A stretch of DNA of 50,129 nucleotides from Spirochaetota bacterium (GTDB lineage: Bacteria; Spirochaetota; UBA4802; UBA5550): contig WRGT01000069.1 of the NCBI GenBank assembly GCA_009787025.1, positions 1-50,129 on the forward strand. The letters are read 5' to 3'. Position 1 is the stretch's first letter; the number at the start of each line of letters is the position of its first letter. The notes below the pieces were generated by a model, which did no database searches, was not told the origin of the DNA, and saw only the letters and a list, made by a program, of their open reading frames with translations. This document shows positions 1 to 8,114 of the stretch, in pieces. The position numbers were made by a program, and so were the translations under genes.

Positions 1-191
1 ACCTAAATGCTATTGAAATATTCGTATTAATTCGTATAATTCGATGTTAAAAATCCTTCTTAAGTTTATGATGTTGGCTCTGACCCCTTGTCTGCAAAAA
101 TCCAGTAGATTCGCAGCCATTTATATAATCATCAAAAAAAAGATAGACATTATACTATAAATAAATATTCACTAAAACCGGAAAATCAAAG
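1..191. other. Leading intergenic sequence, no gene seen
   Basis: No convincing coding region is seen. The stretch is AT-rich, with a short near-repeat (attcgtattaattcgtataattcg) near the start. It contains the 13-mer GGCTCTGACCCCT at 76-88, which recurs at 42500-42512 in another intergenic gap. The upstream context lies outside the window. Confidence 0.4.
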
Positions 192-407
192 ATGACAAAA
201 TATGATATACTTCATGAAATCTTTCATTATGCAGGGAAAGAAAAATTTATAACTCTCTACGAGCTTGAGATAAAAACAGGTCTTTCAGGTTCGCAGGTAA
301 GGTCGCTGCTTGAAGATCTAAAAGATGAAATACTTATTGTGGAACATCCCGAGGGTTTTAAAGTTTCGGATACCGGATTTCATTTCTGCAAGAGAAGATG
401 GGTTTAA
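192..407 (+). CDS. Small winged-helix-like protein
   Basis: This 71-residue protein looks like a single helix-turn-helix or winged-helix domain. The segment FITLYELEIKTGLSGSQVRSLLEDLKDE (quoted in part: TGLSGSQVRSLLEDL) has the spacing of a turn plus recognition helix, and a short beta-hairpin wing follows (ILIVEHPEGFKVSDTG). It is probably a DNA-binding protein or the remnant of one. It lies 45 bp upstream of the flavoprotein gene on the same strand, so the two may be co-transcribed and the small protein could regulate it; that is inference. No strong ribosome binding site precedes the ATG. Family assignment is by fold pattern only. Confidence 0.5.
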   Translation: MTKYDILHEIFHYAGKEKFITLYELEIKTGLSGSQVRSLLEDLKDEILIVEHPEGFKVSDTGFHFCKRRWV

Positions 408-452
408 CAACTTCGATAATGATAATATAATGATAATAAAGGAGAAAGAATT

Positions 453-917
453 ATGCCTATTCAATGGCTCTCTGAAGAAAAATGTAAAAACATGCTTTAC
501 TATCAGGTTTACGGCAGATTGGCAACTGTGGGAAAGGATAATGTGCCGTATATTACTCCTGTAAATTATGCCTACTCCGACGATGCAATCTATATACACT
601 GCGGCATGAAAGGAAGAAAACTCAATAATATTAAAGAAAATCCCATTGTATGCTTTGAAATCAGCGCTTCGGGGAATCTATACGTTTCAAACAAGGCATG
701 CGGTTTTGGCATGGATTACTGGTCAATCCTAATATCAGGCAGAGCTGAGATTGTTCAGAGCATGGATATTAAGAGATTGGGATTAAATGCTATTATGGAA
801 AAATATGGCTCACAGTTTGAGTACAGTGATTTTACAGACGACGATTTGACAACTGTTAATATAATTAAAATACATATTGAAAACATAAGCGGTAAAACAA
901 GAATAACTCCTCAGTGA
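453..917 (+). CDS. Pyridoxamine 5'-phosphate oxidase-like flavin-binding protein
   Basis: The 154-residue product matches the small split-barrel flavoproteins related to pyridoxamine 5'-phosphate oxidase and NimA. Features seen are the N-terminal GRLATVGKDNVPYITPVNYAY strand pair, IYIHCGMKGRKLNNIKENPIVCFEI, and the later GRAEIV strand. Members bind FMN, or sometimes F420 or heme, and reduce or sequester small substrates; the substrate cannot be read here. The start is supported by an AAGGAG sequence about 7 bases before the ATG. The gene follows a small winged-helix gene and ends 26 bp from a convergent ABC ATPase gene. True pdxH-type function is less likely, because NimA-like proteins are the closer match. 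Confidence 0.75.
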   Translation: MPIQWLSEEKCKNMLYYQVYGRLATVGKDNVPYITPVNYAYSDDAIYIHCGMKGRKLNNIKENPIVCFEISASGNLYVSNKACGFGMDYWSILISGRAEIVQSMDIKRLGLNAIMEKYGSQFEYSDFTDDDLTTVNIIKIHIENISGKTRITPQ

Positions 918-943
918 TAAAAAAATATAAGACTTAGCTTATC

Positions 944-1717
944 TTAGCTCAGCAGAGAATAAAGTCTATCACCTTTTTTGAATATCTCTATATCTCTTTT
1001 AAAAAGCGACGTAAATATATTTTTGCTAAAACAATCGTCAACACTCCCCTTGAAAAAACATTTACCATCCTCAAGAATAAATATCCTGTTAAAAATCGGG
1101 ATTATCTCCTCAACATGGTGCGTTACATATACTAAGGAATGATTTCTGCCGTTTATTAATTTTGTTAAAGATTCAAGGAAGTCCTCTCTTGCGCAGATGT
1201 CTAAACCTGCCGAAGGCTCGTCAAGGATTAAAATATCAGGATTGTTTATGAGAGCTCTAAGCATAAAGACCTTCTGTTTTTCTCCATCCGACAGATTTCC
1301 TATTGTGTCATAAATGCGGTCGCTAAGTCCTATCTCGCTTATAAGACTTGACCCTCGTTTTATCTCATCTATAGACGGATCTCTGTATAAACCGACCGAT
1401 GCATATAGTCCGCTCAGGACAGTATCAATTACACTCTCTCCCCTGTTAAACTTCTCTCTCAGTATTGAGCTTAAGTATCCTATCCGCTTTCTAATCTCTC
1501 TTATATCCGATCCGATGTGATCATATCCGAATCTTACGACCTTTCCATCCGAAGGGAAAATATATCCTGTTATGACCTCAAGGAGTTTTGTCTTGCCTGA
1601 TCCGTTTCTGCCGAATAATATCCAACTCTCGCCGCTGCCGATCTCCCAGTCTATGCAGCTTAAAATTCTTCTATTGCTGCCGAATATATCAAGAGAAACA
1701 TTTTCCAATTTTATCAT
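944..1717 (-). CDS. Stand-alone ABC transporter ATP-binding protein
   Basis: This is a 257-residue ABC ATPase with a complete nucleotide-binding site: Walker A GRNGSGKT at about residues 36-43, the signature LSDGEKQKV near 143, Walker B ILILDEPSAGLD near 162, and the switch histidine in YVTHHVEE near 200. The sequence style (one short domain, SWILFGRNGSGKT) resembles the YlmA/PhrA/ModF-like ATPases that are often encoded without a permease. No membrane subunit is present nearby, so the substrate is unknown. It is co-directional with the metallo-hydrolase gene that starts at 2522, with a 34 bp gap, so co-transcription is likely. Transport versus a regulatory role is open. Confidence 0.8.
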   Translation of the reverse strand: MIKLENVSLDIFGSNRRILSCIDWEIGSGESWILFGRNGSGKTKLLEVITGYIFPSDGKVVRFGYDHIGSDIREIRKRIGYLSSILREKFNRGESVIDTVLSGLYASVGLYRDPSIDEIKRGSSLISEIGLSDRIYDTIGNLSDGEKQKVFMLRALINNPDILILDEPSAGLDICAREDFLESLTKLINGRNHSLVYVTHHVEEIIPIFNRIFILEDGKCFFKGSVDDCFSKNIFTSLFKRDIEIFKKGDRLYSLLS

Positions 1718-1751
1718 AAATTAACTGCCTAAAATAAGAATTATTAAAATT

Positions 1752-2522
1752 CTAAAAATATCCGACGGCGTCTATATCCCATAATTCAATATCCACAAGA
1801 TCGGCTACAGCAAGGACACGCGGAAAGATTGCTTGCGCTGCCTCCTCTGCAATTTTTCTCATTTTTATATCGGTATATCTTGAACTGTCAAAATGAGTTA
1901 AGACCAGCCTCTTTGCATTAGCCTCAGACGCTATTCTTGCCGCTGTTTCAGGATTAAGATGGGACCACTCTTTGTGTTCCTCTCCCGGCAAAAAAGAACA
2001 TTCTGCTATGAGAAGATCAGCGTTTAATGACAACTCAACGGCATTATCGCAGTAACCGGTGTCCGTACAAAAAACGATAGTCAGATCATCTGCTTTTATA
2101 CGATACCCAAAACATGTATCGGAATGCAAAAGGGGCAGAGCATTAACCTCAAACGGAACCTGATCTTTATCTTTCGGCAGTTCAAGAATCTTTACGCTGT
2201 AACCAAGTTCATTCAGCGGCACGGTAAACGGTCTGTTTACAATGACATTCATCACATTGGAAATATCAGGCTGTCCCACTATAAACAATCCCTCATTGCA
2301 GCAGATCTTTGACAAACCATGAAGACCGGATATATGATCAAAATGATAGTGGCTTAAAAAAAGATATACCGGCTTTGTGCCGTCAATATATTTATCGATC
2401 TTAAAAAAACCGCTCCCTGCGTCAAATACAATATCATAATCATCTGTTTGAACGAGAGTACATATTGTATCACCCGTACCTGTTCCAAACCAGCCGTTAG
2501 TTCCTAAGAATACAGCATTCAT
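1752..2522 (-). CDS. Metallo-beta-lactamase-fold hydrolase, RNase Z-like
   Basis: The 256-residue protein has the metallo-beta-lactamase fold, with a metal-binding SHYHFDH motif at about residues 57-63 followed by a late Asp (FCTDTGYCD), His (EWSHLNPETAA) and a C-terminal LTHFDSS. This arrangement is typical of the ribonuclease Z/ElaC and phosphodiesterase-like branch rather than the glyoxalase II branch. It is shorter than a tRNA-maturing RNase Z and I do not see the exosite arm, so it is more likely a small-molecule or cyclic-nucleotide phosphodiesterase-type enzyme; that is inference. It lies upstream of the ABC ATPase gene on the same strand. The long AT-rich gap to 2830 carries its promoter region. 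Confidence 0.7.
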   Translation of the reverse strand: MNAVFLGTNGWFGTGTGDTICTLVQTDDYDIVFDAGSGFFKIDKYIDGTKPVYLFLSHYHFDHISGLHGLSKICCNEGLFIVGQPDISNVMNVIVNRPFTVPLNELGYSVKILELPKDKDQVPFEVNALPLLHSDTCFGYRIKADDLTIVFCTDTGYCDNAVELSLNADLLIAECSFLPGEEHKEWSHLNPETAARIASEANAKRLVLTHFDSSRYTDIKMRKIAEEAAQAIFPRVLAVADLVDIELWDIDAVGYF

Positions 2523-2829
2523 AATTTATACCATTCCTAAAATTGTATTAAATACTTCACACTGAGGCGCAAAGATAAATGAAAAATATATATCTGCGAG
2601 ACGTTAATTTATTTTATATATACAATTATTTTTTTTGTAATCTGCGTCAGTATTGCATACTCATTGTTCCATGACAAATTATATTCTAAATAGACTGATT
2701 TTTTAGCACAATATTTATAAAAAACAGCAATAATTTATTATAAGTTATATCTTGACAAATAATAACCATAACATTATGCTTATCAAAGATTCAAATATTC
2801 AAACTATTAAACTTAATTAAGGAGTTATT
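2523..2829. other. Divergent AT-rich intergenic region
   Basis: This 307 bp non-coding stretch lies between the minus-strand metallo-hydrolase gene and the plus-strand thioredoxin-fold gene. It must carry promoters for both. The only clear signal found is the plus-strand promoter at 2752-2780, listed separately. No small ORF with a ribosome binding site was seen. Confidence 0.5.
2752..2780 (+). promoter_or_regulatory. Sigma70-type promoter for the thioredoxin-fold gene
   Basis: A perfect -35 box TTGACA (2752-2757) is followed after exactly 17 bases by TATGCT (2775-2780). Transcription would start near 2787, giving a leader of about 43 bases. An AAGGAG ribosome binding site precedes the ATG at 2830. 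The same -10 hexamer is used by the hicA promoter. Confidence 0.65.
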
Positions 2830-3366
2830 ATGAAACGTAAACTAATAATTACAGTATCTTCCATATTCATTATATTGGGAGGCTTTACTCTTGTAAATTC
2901 ACTATCAGTAGGACAGGTTGCTCCTAATCTTAACATTAGAGATGCTGATGATAAACCTGCTACAATTCCAGACTATGGCACAAAGGTTCTAACCATAATT
3001 TATCCAAGTTCAGATGTATCGGATGTTTGCGACCCAATATCAGATGCTCTAAAGGCAAAAAACTACCCTAAAGCCAAATATGCCGGTATAGGTATTGCCA
3101 ACATGAAAGATTCTACTGCGCCTGATTGGCTAATACGAAAAATCGTACGCGGTAAGATACAAAAATACAGCGCTGTAATCCTTACGGATCCTGATTTAAC
3201 TACTGCTACTACATGGGGACTTGGCAATTGCAAAGGTCAATCCGTAGTTGTTGTTATTGGCGCAGATAAAAAAGTTAAATATATTAATAAGTTTAACAAA
3301 AAGAATGTCCCTACTCAAAGTGATATAGACTCAGTTGTTAGTCTTGTAGATGGACTTGTAAAATAA
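2830..3366 (+). CDS. Secreted thioredoxin-fold protein (YtfJ/peroxiredoxin-like)
   Basis: The 178-residue protein begins with a signal peptide (MKRKLIITVSSIFIILGGFTL) and continues with the VGQVAPNLNIRDADDKPATI pattern typical of AhpC/TSA and YtfJ-like thioredoxin-fold proteins. The rest alternates strands and helices (VLTIIYPSSDVSDVCDPISDAL, later SVVVVIGADKKVKYINK). The usual CxxC active site is absent; the only cysteines are in SDVCDPI and GNCKGQ, so a classic disulfide oxidoreductase role is doubtful. It is likely periplasmic. It is a single-gene transcription unit, with a strong promoter upstream and an intrinsic terminator at 3396. The YtfJ assignment rests on general pattern and not on a database match. 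Confidence 0.6.
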   Translation: MKRKLIITVSSIFIILGGFTLVNSLSVGQVAPNLNIRDADDKPATIPDYGTKVLTIIYPSSDVSDVCDPISDALKAKNYPKAKYAGIGIANMKDSTAPDWLIRKIVRGKIQKYSAVILTDPDLTTATTWGLGNCKGQSVVVVIGADKKVKYINKFNKKNVPTQSDIDSVVSLVDGLVK

Positions 3367-3395
3367 GTAATAAGTAAATAGAAATATATTAGATT

Positions 3396-3431
3396 GCAGA
3401 TGGGGCTGTCTGCCCCATCTGCTTATTTCTT
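3396..3431 (+). terminator. Intrinsic terminator of the thioredoxin-fold gene
   Basis: A perfect 11 bp stem GCAGATGGGGC/GCCCCATCTGC (3396-3406 and 3412-3422) with a 5-base loop is followed by a U-rich run (TTATTTCTT). It lies 30 bases past the stop codon at 3366. Confidence 0.85.
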
Positions 3432-3479
3432 ATCATAAAAAAGCTCCGCAAATAACAAGGTAAAAGAAAGAAGGATTAA

Positions 3480-4142
3480 ATGAAAGTTATAGATGGAATA
3501 TATTCATATATCTGGACAGGAGTTTTTGAAAATAACTGCAACAGCTTCTATTTCGGCGAACCGTTGAATATCCTCTTTGATCCCGGTCTGAAAAACTATA
3601 CTGATATGCTTCTTAAAAAGATGGAAGAGGATGGAATAGATATTGAGAGGATCGGTTATGTCATCAACTCTCACAGCCACCCCGATCATCTTGAAGGAAC
3701 AGTGAACTTTACAAAATATGATATACCTGTCGCTATGCATAAGGATGAGATAAAATTCTATAACGAGGCAGGACCTAAATTCTTTGAGTGGATGGGCATG
3801 CAGTTCCCTGAGATCAAATTTGATATTGAACTTGAAGAGGGCATACTTCAAATCGGAGAGATAGAACTTAAAGTTTTTAAAACTCCGGGTCATTCTCCCG
3901 GATCCGTATGTATATATTGGGAGGAGAAGAAAGCGCTTGTATGCGGCGATCTGGTATTCAACAACAGTTTTGGCAGAGTTGATTTTCCGGGAGGGAATCC
4001 TAAACTTTTAAAAGACAGCATTACCAGAATATCGCAGTTAGATATTGAATATCTTCTTCCCGGACATATGGAGATAATTACCGGTAAAAAAAATGTAGAA
4101 GACAACTTCAACCAGATAAAACAATATTTTGATTATATATAA
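3480..4142 (+). CDS. Metallo-beta-lactamase-fold hydrolase, glyoxalase II-like
   Basis: The 220-residue enzyme carries the binuclear metal motif HSHPDH (residues 65-70). Further ligand segments are TPGHSPGS near 135, the bridging Asp in VCGDLVF near 155, and a final LLPGHM near 195. This set and spacing match the glyoxalase II/hydrolase group. The substrate is not determined by the sequence; hydroxyacyl-glutathione-like thioesters or lactones are the usual ones. The start has a good AAGGA site 7 bases upstream. The hisD-like gene begins 16 bases after the stop, so the two are probably one transcript, which may mean a shared but unknown pathway. Confidence 0.75.
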   Translation: MKVIDGIYSYIWTGVFENNCNSFYFGEPLNILFDPGLKNYTDMLLKKMEEDGIDIERIGYVINSHSHPDHLEGTVNFTKYDIPVAMHKDEIKFYNEAGPKFFEWMGMQFPEIKFDIELEEGILQIGEIELKVFKTPGHSPGSVCIYWEEKKALVCGDLVFNNSFGRVDFPGGNPKLLKDSITRISQLDIEYLLPGHMEIITGKKNVEDNFNQIKQYFDYI

Positions 4143-4157
4143 ACGGGCGGCAGACAC

Positions 4158-5474
4158 ATGATCCCTATTAAAAAACTAAAAGATCTGACACCCAATGAAT
4201 TGAATAAACTTTTTAATCGATTTGGAGAGGATTTCAGCTCCATAATGATCAACACTGTTATCCCTATTGTTAATGATGTAAAGAATGATGGAGAAGCCGC
4301 AGTAAAAAAATATACTGAGAAATTCGATAAGATAAAACTCACAGATGTAATCGCCGCTCAAAAAGAGATAGATAACGGTCATAAGAATGCTCCTAAAGAT
4401 GTGTTAAGAGCATTTATGAAGGCAAAAGATAATATTGAAGAATTTCACAGAAGACAACTAAGAGAAAACTCAATATATACACGGAAAGACGGAATCACAC
4501 TCGGCGTAACATATCAGGCGATAGAGAATGCCGGCATATATGTGCCGGGGGGCAAGGCGTCATACCCCTCGTCTGTACTTATGGGAGTTATACCGGCGCA
4601 GATAGCAGGAGCGGAAAATATAACTGTTATTACACCTCCAAACAAAGAGGGAAAAATTCCCGATATTATCTACGCAATATGCAGGGAGTGCGGAGTTAAA
4701 AATATAATAAAATCCGGCGGCGCTCAGGGAATTGCCTTTGCCGCATTCGGATCGGATAAGCATAAGAAGTCGGATATAATTGTAGGTCCCGGGAATATAT
4801 TTGTAACTGCTGCAAAGACTTACCTGTTCAGCATGGGCGTTATTCAGATAGATTCTATGGCAGGTCCAAGTGAGGTTCTTATAATATCCGATGGAAATTC
4901 CGATCCCGAATGGGTAGCATACGATCTCCTGTCTCAGGCTGAACATGAAGAGCGCGCCATTGCAGTTTTGATTACTACATCAAAAAAACTTGCGGAAGAT
5001 GTAAAGAATGTAATTATTAAGGATATAGAATCAGGATGCGGAAGAAACGATATAAAGAAAACATCTGTTAAGAACGGACTTATACTAATAGCAGATTCTA
5101 TTGATGAAGCAATAGAGTTTAGTAACAGCTATGGACCTGAACACATGGAGTTCATGGTAGATAATCCTCTTGAGTATATTAATAAAATAAGGAATGTCGG
5201 ATCGCTATTCCTTGGAAGATATTCCCCTGTTGCTGTTGGAGATTACTATTCAGGGACAAATCACATACTGCCGACAGGCGGAGCAGCAAGATTTTCCTCA
5301 GGCACATCTGTTGAAACATTTTTGCGAAGAACAACTTTCCAACTGCTTGATAAAAACTCTCTTAAAAAAACTGCGCAGTCTATAAAGTTGATGTCTGCCT
5401 ATGAGGGATTTGATGATAAGCATGGCGGATCGGTAGATATAAGACTAAAAGACGGCAAACGAAAAAATATATGA
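4158..5474 (+). CDS. hisD: Histidinol dehydrogenase (HisD family)
   Basis: The 438-residue length fits the family (about 430). Landmarks in order are GIYVPGGKASYPSSVLMG, GGAQGIAFAAFG, the VGPGNIFVTAAK nucleotide-binding region, AGPSEVLIISD, the zinc/catalytic SQAEH segment, the catalytic pair in YGPEHME, VGDYYSGTNHILPT, and a C-terminal histidine (DDKHGG). All expected metal-binding and catalytic residues that I can place are present. HisD oxidises L-histidinol to histidine with two NAD. No other histidine biosynthesis gene is in the window, and the partner upstream is a metallo-hydrolase, so a HisD-related dehydrogenase for another alcohol cannot be excluded. The ribosome binding site is weak. 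Confidence 0.8.
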   Translation: MIPIKKLKDLTPNELNKLFNRFGEDFSSIMINTVIPIVNDVKNDGEAAVKKYTEKFDKIKLTDVIAAQKEIDNGHKNAPKDVLRAFMKAKDNIEEFHRRQLRENSIYTRKDGITLGVTYQAIENAGIYVPGGKASYPSSVLMGVIPAQIAGAENITVITPPNKEGKIPDIIYAICRECGVKNIIKSGGAQGIAFAAFGSDKHKKSDIIVGPGNIFVTAAKTYLFSMGVIQIDSMAGPSEVLIISDGNSDPEWVAYDLLSQAEHEERAIAVLITTSKKLAEDVKNVIIKDIESGCGRNDIKKTSVKNGLILIADSIDEAIEFSNSYGPEHMEFMVDNPLEYINKIRNVGSLFLGRYSPVAVGDYYSGTNHILPTGGAARFSSGTSVETFLRRTTFQLLDKNSLKKTAQSIKLMSAYEGFDDKHGGSVDIRLKDGKRKNI

Positions 5475-5508
5475 ACAAGGCATAGCTAATATTAGACTTC
5501 GCAGCAGT

Positions 5509-5766
5509 CTATTCTTCATCCCAGCTTTTAGCTTCGTATGCTAATCTGTTAAGCGCAGCTTTAAGTCTTTTACTCCGCACATCAGCAGGCGGAAAATCCT
5601 TTTGAGCATACTTTAGCATTGTCGCAACTGCGCGTTCAAGTGTAGTATCTCCTTTCTCATCATTAAAATAATTCATTATAAGCGCTTTACCGCTTAAAGT
5701 CAATTTATGTTCAATGAAAGACTCAACTGCATCAAAAAGTGCTTCTTTAAATTCTTCTTTTCCCAT
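5509..5766 (-). CDS. Small hypothetical protein, helical
   Basis: This 85-residue protein is not recognised. It is charged and predicted to be mostly helical (EEFKEALFDAVESFIEHKL, later DVRSKRLKAALNRLAYEAKSWDEE). It has no signal peptide, membrane segment or cysteine motif. It lies convergent to hisD with a gap of 34 bases, and a short hairpin (TAGACT/AGTCTA, 5493-5511) overlaps its stop codon and may end both transcripts. No clear ribosome binding site precedes the ATG, yet codon use and the long open frame look genuine. Confidence 0.5.
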   Translation of the reverse strand: MGKEEFKEALFDAVESFIEHKLTLSGKALIMNYFNDEKGDTTLERAVATMLKYAQKDFPPADVRSKRLKAALNRLAYEAKSWDEE

Positions 5767-5985
5767 ATTCTATATGTATATGGGTTAAATTTTTTGTCTA
5801 TAAGAAAAATTTTAGATTTTAAATAAATCATTATCAGATTGTTTAAGCAAAATTGATGCGCACATGGAGAAAGAGATTCTTCCCAAATAAAAGATCTAAT
5901 CTTATCTTGAAAAATGATTGACTTATTTTTTCAAAACAATCTATATACATGAATCATAGATATAATAAAAAACAGGATTCGGTTT

Positions 5986-6501
5986 ATGAAAAAGTTAATA
6001 ATTATCATATCCGCCTTTATGTGCTTTAGCTTTACTTTATTACAGGGCGAATCTAAATATCCATTCAACATTCCAGATGTAGTTAAAGCTATATCTCTCT
6101 ATAATAAAAGCGAACAGTTGTCCACTGATGAAAAATATTTAGAAAGCAGAGATGTCAGACAAGAAGCTGAGGCTATCTTGGATGAGATTCTTACTGAAGA
6201 TAAAATTATATCATCAAACAACGCATGTTCTTTTAAAAAAAGAAAAGAGGAACAATTCTTTCTGTCTTGTAAAAATTTTGAATTAAAAAATTCAATAGTA
6301 TTTGAATTTACAGAAGCTCCGGAACCAATATTAGCAAAATATCAAGACCTTAACAGCGGCGCTCTATTCAATGGTAAAATTGAAATCGTCAAAGATGATT
6401 CCGGGGGAACATATAATTACAGAGGACTTAGTGAATTGATTATTTACTGTAAAATACTATCTCTATCGCCAATAGATAGACAGCCGCAGAAGAAAAAATA
6501 A
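5986..6501 (+). CDS. Hypothetical secreted protein
   Basis: The 171-residue protein has an N-terminal signal peptide (MKKLIIIISAFMCFSFTLLQG) with probable cleavage after about residue 21. The mature part contains two cysteines that could pair (NNACSFKKRKEE and FFLSCKNFEL) and a third near the end. It ends in a basic tail (RQPQKKK). No family is recognised. A weak promoter (TTGACT at 5918 with TATATA 18 bases on) lies upstream, flanked by an inverted repeat (TTGAAAAA/TTTTTCAA). The downstream aminotransferase gene is convergent, and the 6505-6551 inverted repeat may serve as a shared terminator. Confidence 0.5.
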   Translation: MKKLIIIISAFMCFSFTLLQGESKYPFNIPDVVKAISLYNKSEQLSTDEKYLESRDVRQEAEAILDEILTEDKIISSNNACSFKKRKEEQFFLSCKNFELKNSIVFEFTEAPEPILAKYQDLNSGALFNGKIEIVKDDSGGTYNYRGLSELIIYCKILSLSPIDRQPQKKK

Positions 6502-6504
6502 AAA

Positions 6505-6551
6505 ATGCCAAATTCGTTTCATTCGTGTTAGAATTAAAACTTATTTGGCAT
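6505..6551. terminator. Inverted repeat between convergent genes, possible bidirectional terminator
   Basis: Arms ATGCCAAAT (6505-6513) and ATTTGGCAT (6543-6551) are perfect complements, with an inner AATTC/GAATT pair that lengthens the structure. It sits in the 84 bp gap between two convergent genes. The U tract is poor, so terminator strength is doubtful. Confidence 0.4.
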
Positions 6552-6585
6552 CTCAAATTATACAATCTTATTGTACGCAGTAATA

Positions 6586-7803
6586 CTATTCCTGAGAATA
6601 ACCATCTACAAATTCGGCAAAACGTTTAGCCACTATCTTCATCTCATCAATAGCAGGGAGAAATACTACTCTGAAATGATCTGGCTTTGGCCAGTTGAAT
6701 CCTGTACCTTGTACAAGGAGCACCTTTTTCTGTTTAAGAAAATCGAATACAAACCGTTCATCATCCTTTACAGGTATAACTTTAAGATCAATTTTAGGAA
6801 AGAGATATAATCCGCCCATGGGCTTAACGCACGATATGCCCGGTATGGAGTTAAACAATTCGTATGAAAAATTTCTCTGTTCATACAATCTACCCCCCGG
6901 AGATGTAAGATCAAAAATACTCTGATTACCTCCAATCGCCGTCTGAATTGCAAACTGAGCAGGCATATTGGAGCAGAGCCTCATTGAGGATAAGATTCCA
7001 AGACCTTCAATGAAATCGGTTGCATGATCTTTTTTACCGCTTAGTACCATCCATCCAACGCGAAAACCGCAAACACGGTGAGATTTTGAAAGCCCATTCA
7101 TTGTGATAAACAGAGTTTCATCCGAAAGGGATGCAGCAGGCGTATGGGTTATGCCGTCATACATAATCCTGTCATATATTTCATCTGCAAGAACGATGAG
7201 TTGATTCTTAACAGCAATCTCTACAATTTTTTCCACAATCTCTTTTGGATAAACAGCGCCGGTTGGATTATTCGGATTAATAAGCACTATGGCTTTGGTT
7301 CTGGAGGTTATTTTACTCTCTATATCATTAATATCTGGATACCAAAGGCTTGACTCATCGCAAAGATAGTGCACAGCCTTCCCGCCTGCTAAATGCGTAG
7401 CGCCTGTCCAAAGCGGATAATCAGGCATTGGCACAAGAATCTCGTCTCCATTATTGACAAGACCCTGCATAATCATTACTATAAGTTCACTTACGCCGTT
7501 CCCTACAAAGATGTCATCTATCTCTACACCTTCAATCCCCTTGAGTTGACAATCCTGCATAATAGCCTTTCTTGCCGAAAAAAGTCCCTTTGCATCTCCA
7601 TAAGGCTCTGCCGAACGGAGATTCAACATTACATCATGAATTATCTCATCAGGGGCAGAAACTCCAAACGCAGCGGGATTTCCCGTATTAAGCTTTATAA
7701 TTTTATTACCTTCCCTTTCCAGATTCATTGCCTCCTGTAAAACAGGTCCGCGTATGTCATAAAATACATTCTCAAGCTTTTCGGATTTATTGATCTTCTT
7801 CAT
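6586..7803 (-). CDS. alaA: Alanine/valine-type aminotransferase, AlaA-like
   Basis: This PLP-dependent aminotransferase (fold type I) closely follows E. coli AlaA as I remember it: SEKLENVFYDIRGPVLQEA at the start, then GNGVSELIV, MPDYPLWTGATHLAGGKAVHYLCDES, NPNNPTGAVYPKEI, LADEIYDRIMYD, NGLSKSHRVCGFRVGWM with the Schiff-base lysine, and LLVQGTGFNWP. AlaA transfers amino groups between glutamate and pyruvate to make alanine. I place the start at the ATG at 7803, which has a GGAGGA site 5 bases upstream, rather than the longer GTG frame from 7845. That gives 405 residues, the usual length. It is a single gene on the minus strand. Confidence 0.9.
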   Translation of the reverse strand: MKKINKSEKLENVFYDIRGPVLQEAMNLEREGNKIIKLNTGNPAAFGVSAPDEIIHDVMLNLRSAEPYGDAKGLFSARKAIMQDCQLKGIEGVEIDDIFVGNGVSELIVMIMQGLVNNGDEILVPMPDYPLWTGATHLAGGKAVHYLCDESSLWYPDINDIESKITSRTKAIVLINPNNPTGAVYPKEIVEKIVEIAVKNQLIVLADEIYDRIMYDGITHTPAASLSDETLFITMNGLSKSHRVCGFRVGWMVLSGKKDHATDFIEGLGILSSMRLCSNMPAQFAIQTAIGGNQSIFDLTSPGGRLYEQRNFSYELFNSIPGISCVKPMGGLYLFPKIDLKVIPVKDDERFVFDFLKQKKVLLVQGTGFNWPKPDHFRVVFLPAIDEMKIVAKRFAEFVDGYSQE

Positions 7804-8114
7804 ATTTTCCTCCATTGTTATACGGTGACATACAAGCCTGACCACAATAATAATATACTTACCTTAATAGCCCTCTATTAAATGCAATAAAAAAATAATA
7901 AAAATATACGCTTATGTTTTAAATCCGGCTGAAATCAAAAAACTAAAATAACAATATTTATAAAATATTAACCCATTTTTTATAAAATCTAAAAATCAAC
8001 TGCATAGGAATTTCCCACAGAAAGAAAAATTGAATACGAGGTTGTGTTATAAAACATAACCGATCATTCAAATTTTTCTAAAAAGAATAAATTTTAAAAA
8101 ATTAGGAGATTAGT
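7804..8114. other. Divergent intergenic region with leader hairpin
   Basis: This 311 bp AT-rich region lies between alaA and the porin-like gene and must hold promoters for both. The visible structure is a hairpin at 8040-8061 (GGTTGTGTT and AACATAACC, one G-T pair), about 54 bases before the porin ATG, so it may lie in its 5' leader. The porin ATG has an AGGAG site. No small ORF was found. Confidence 0.4.
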
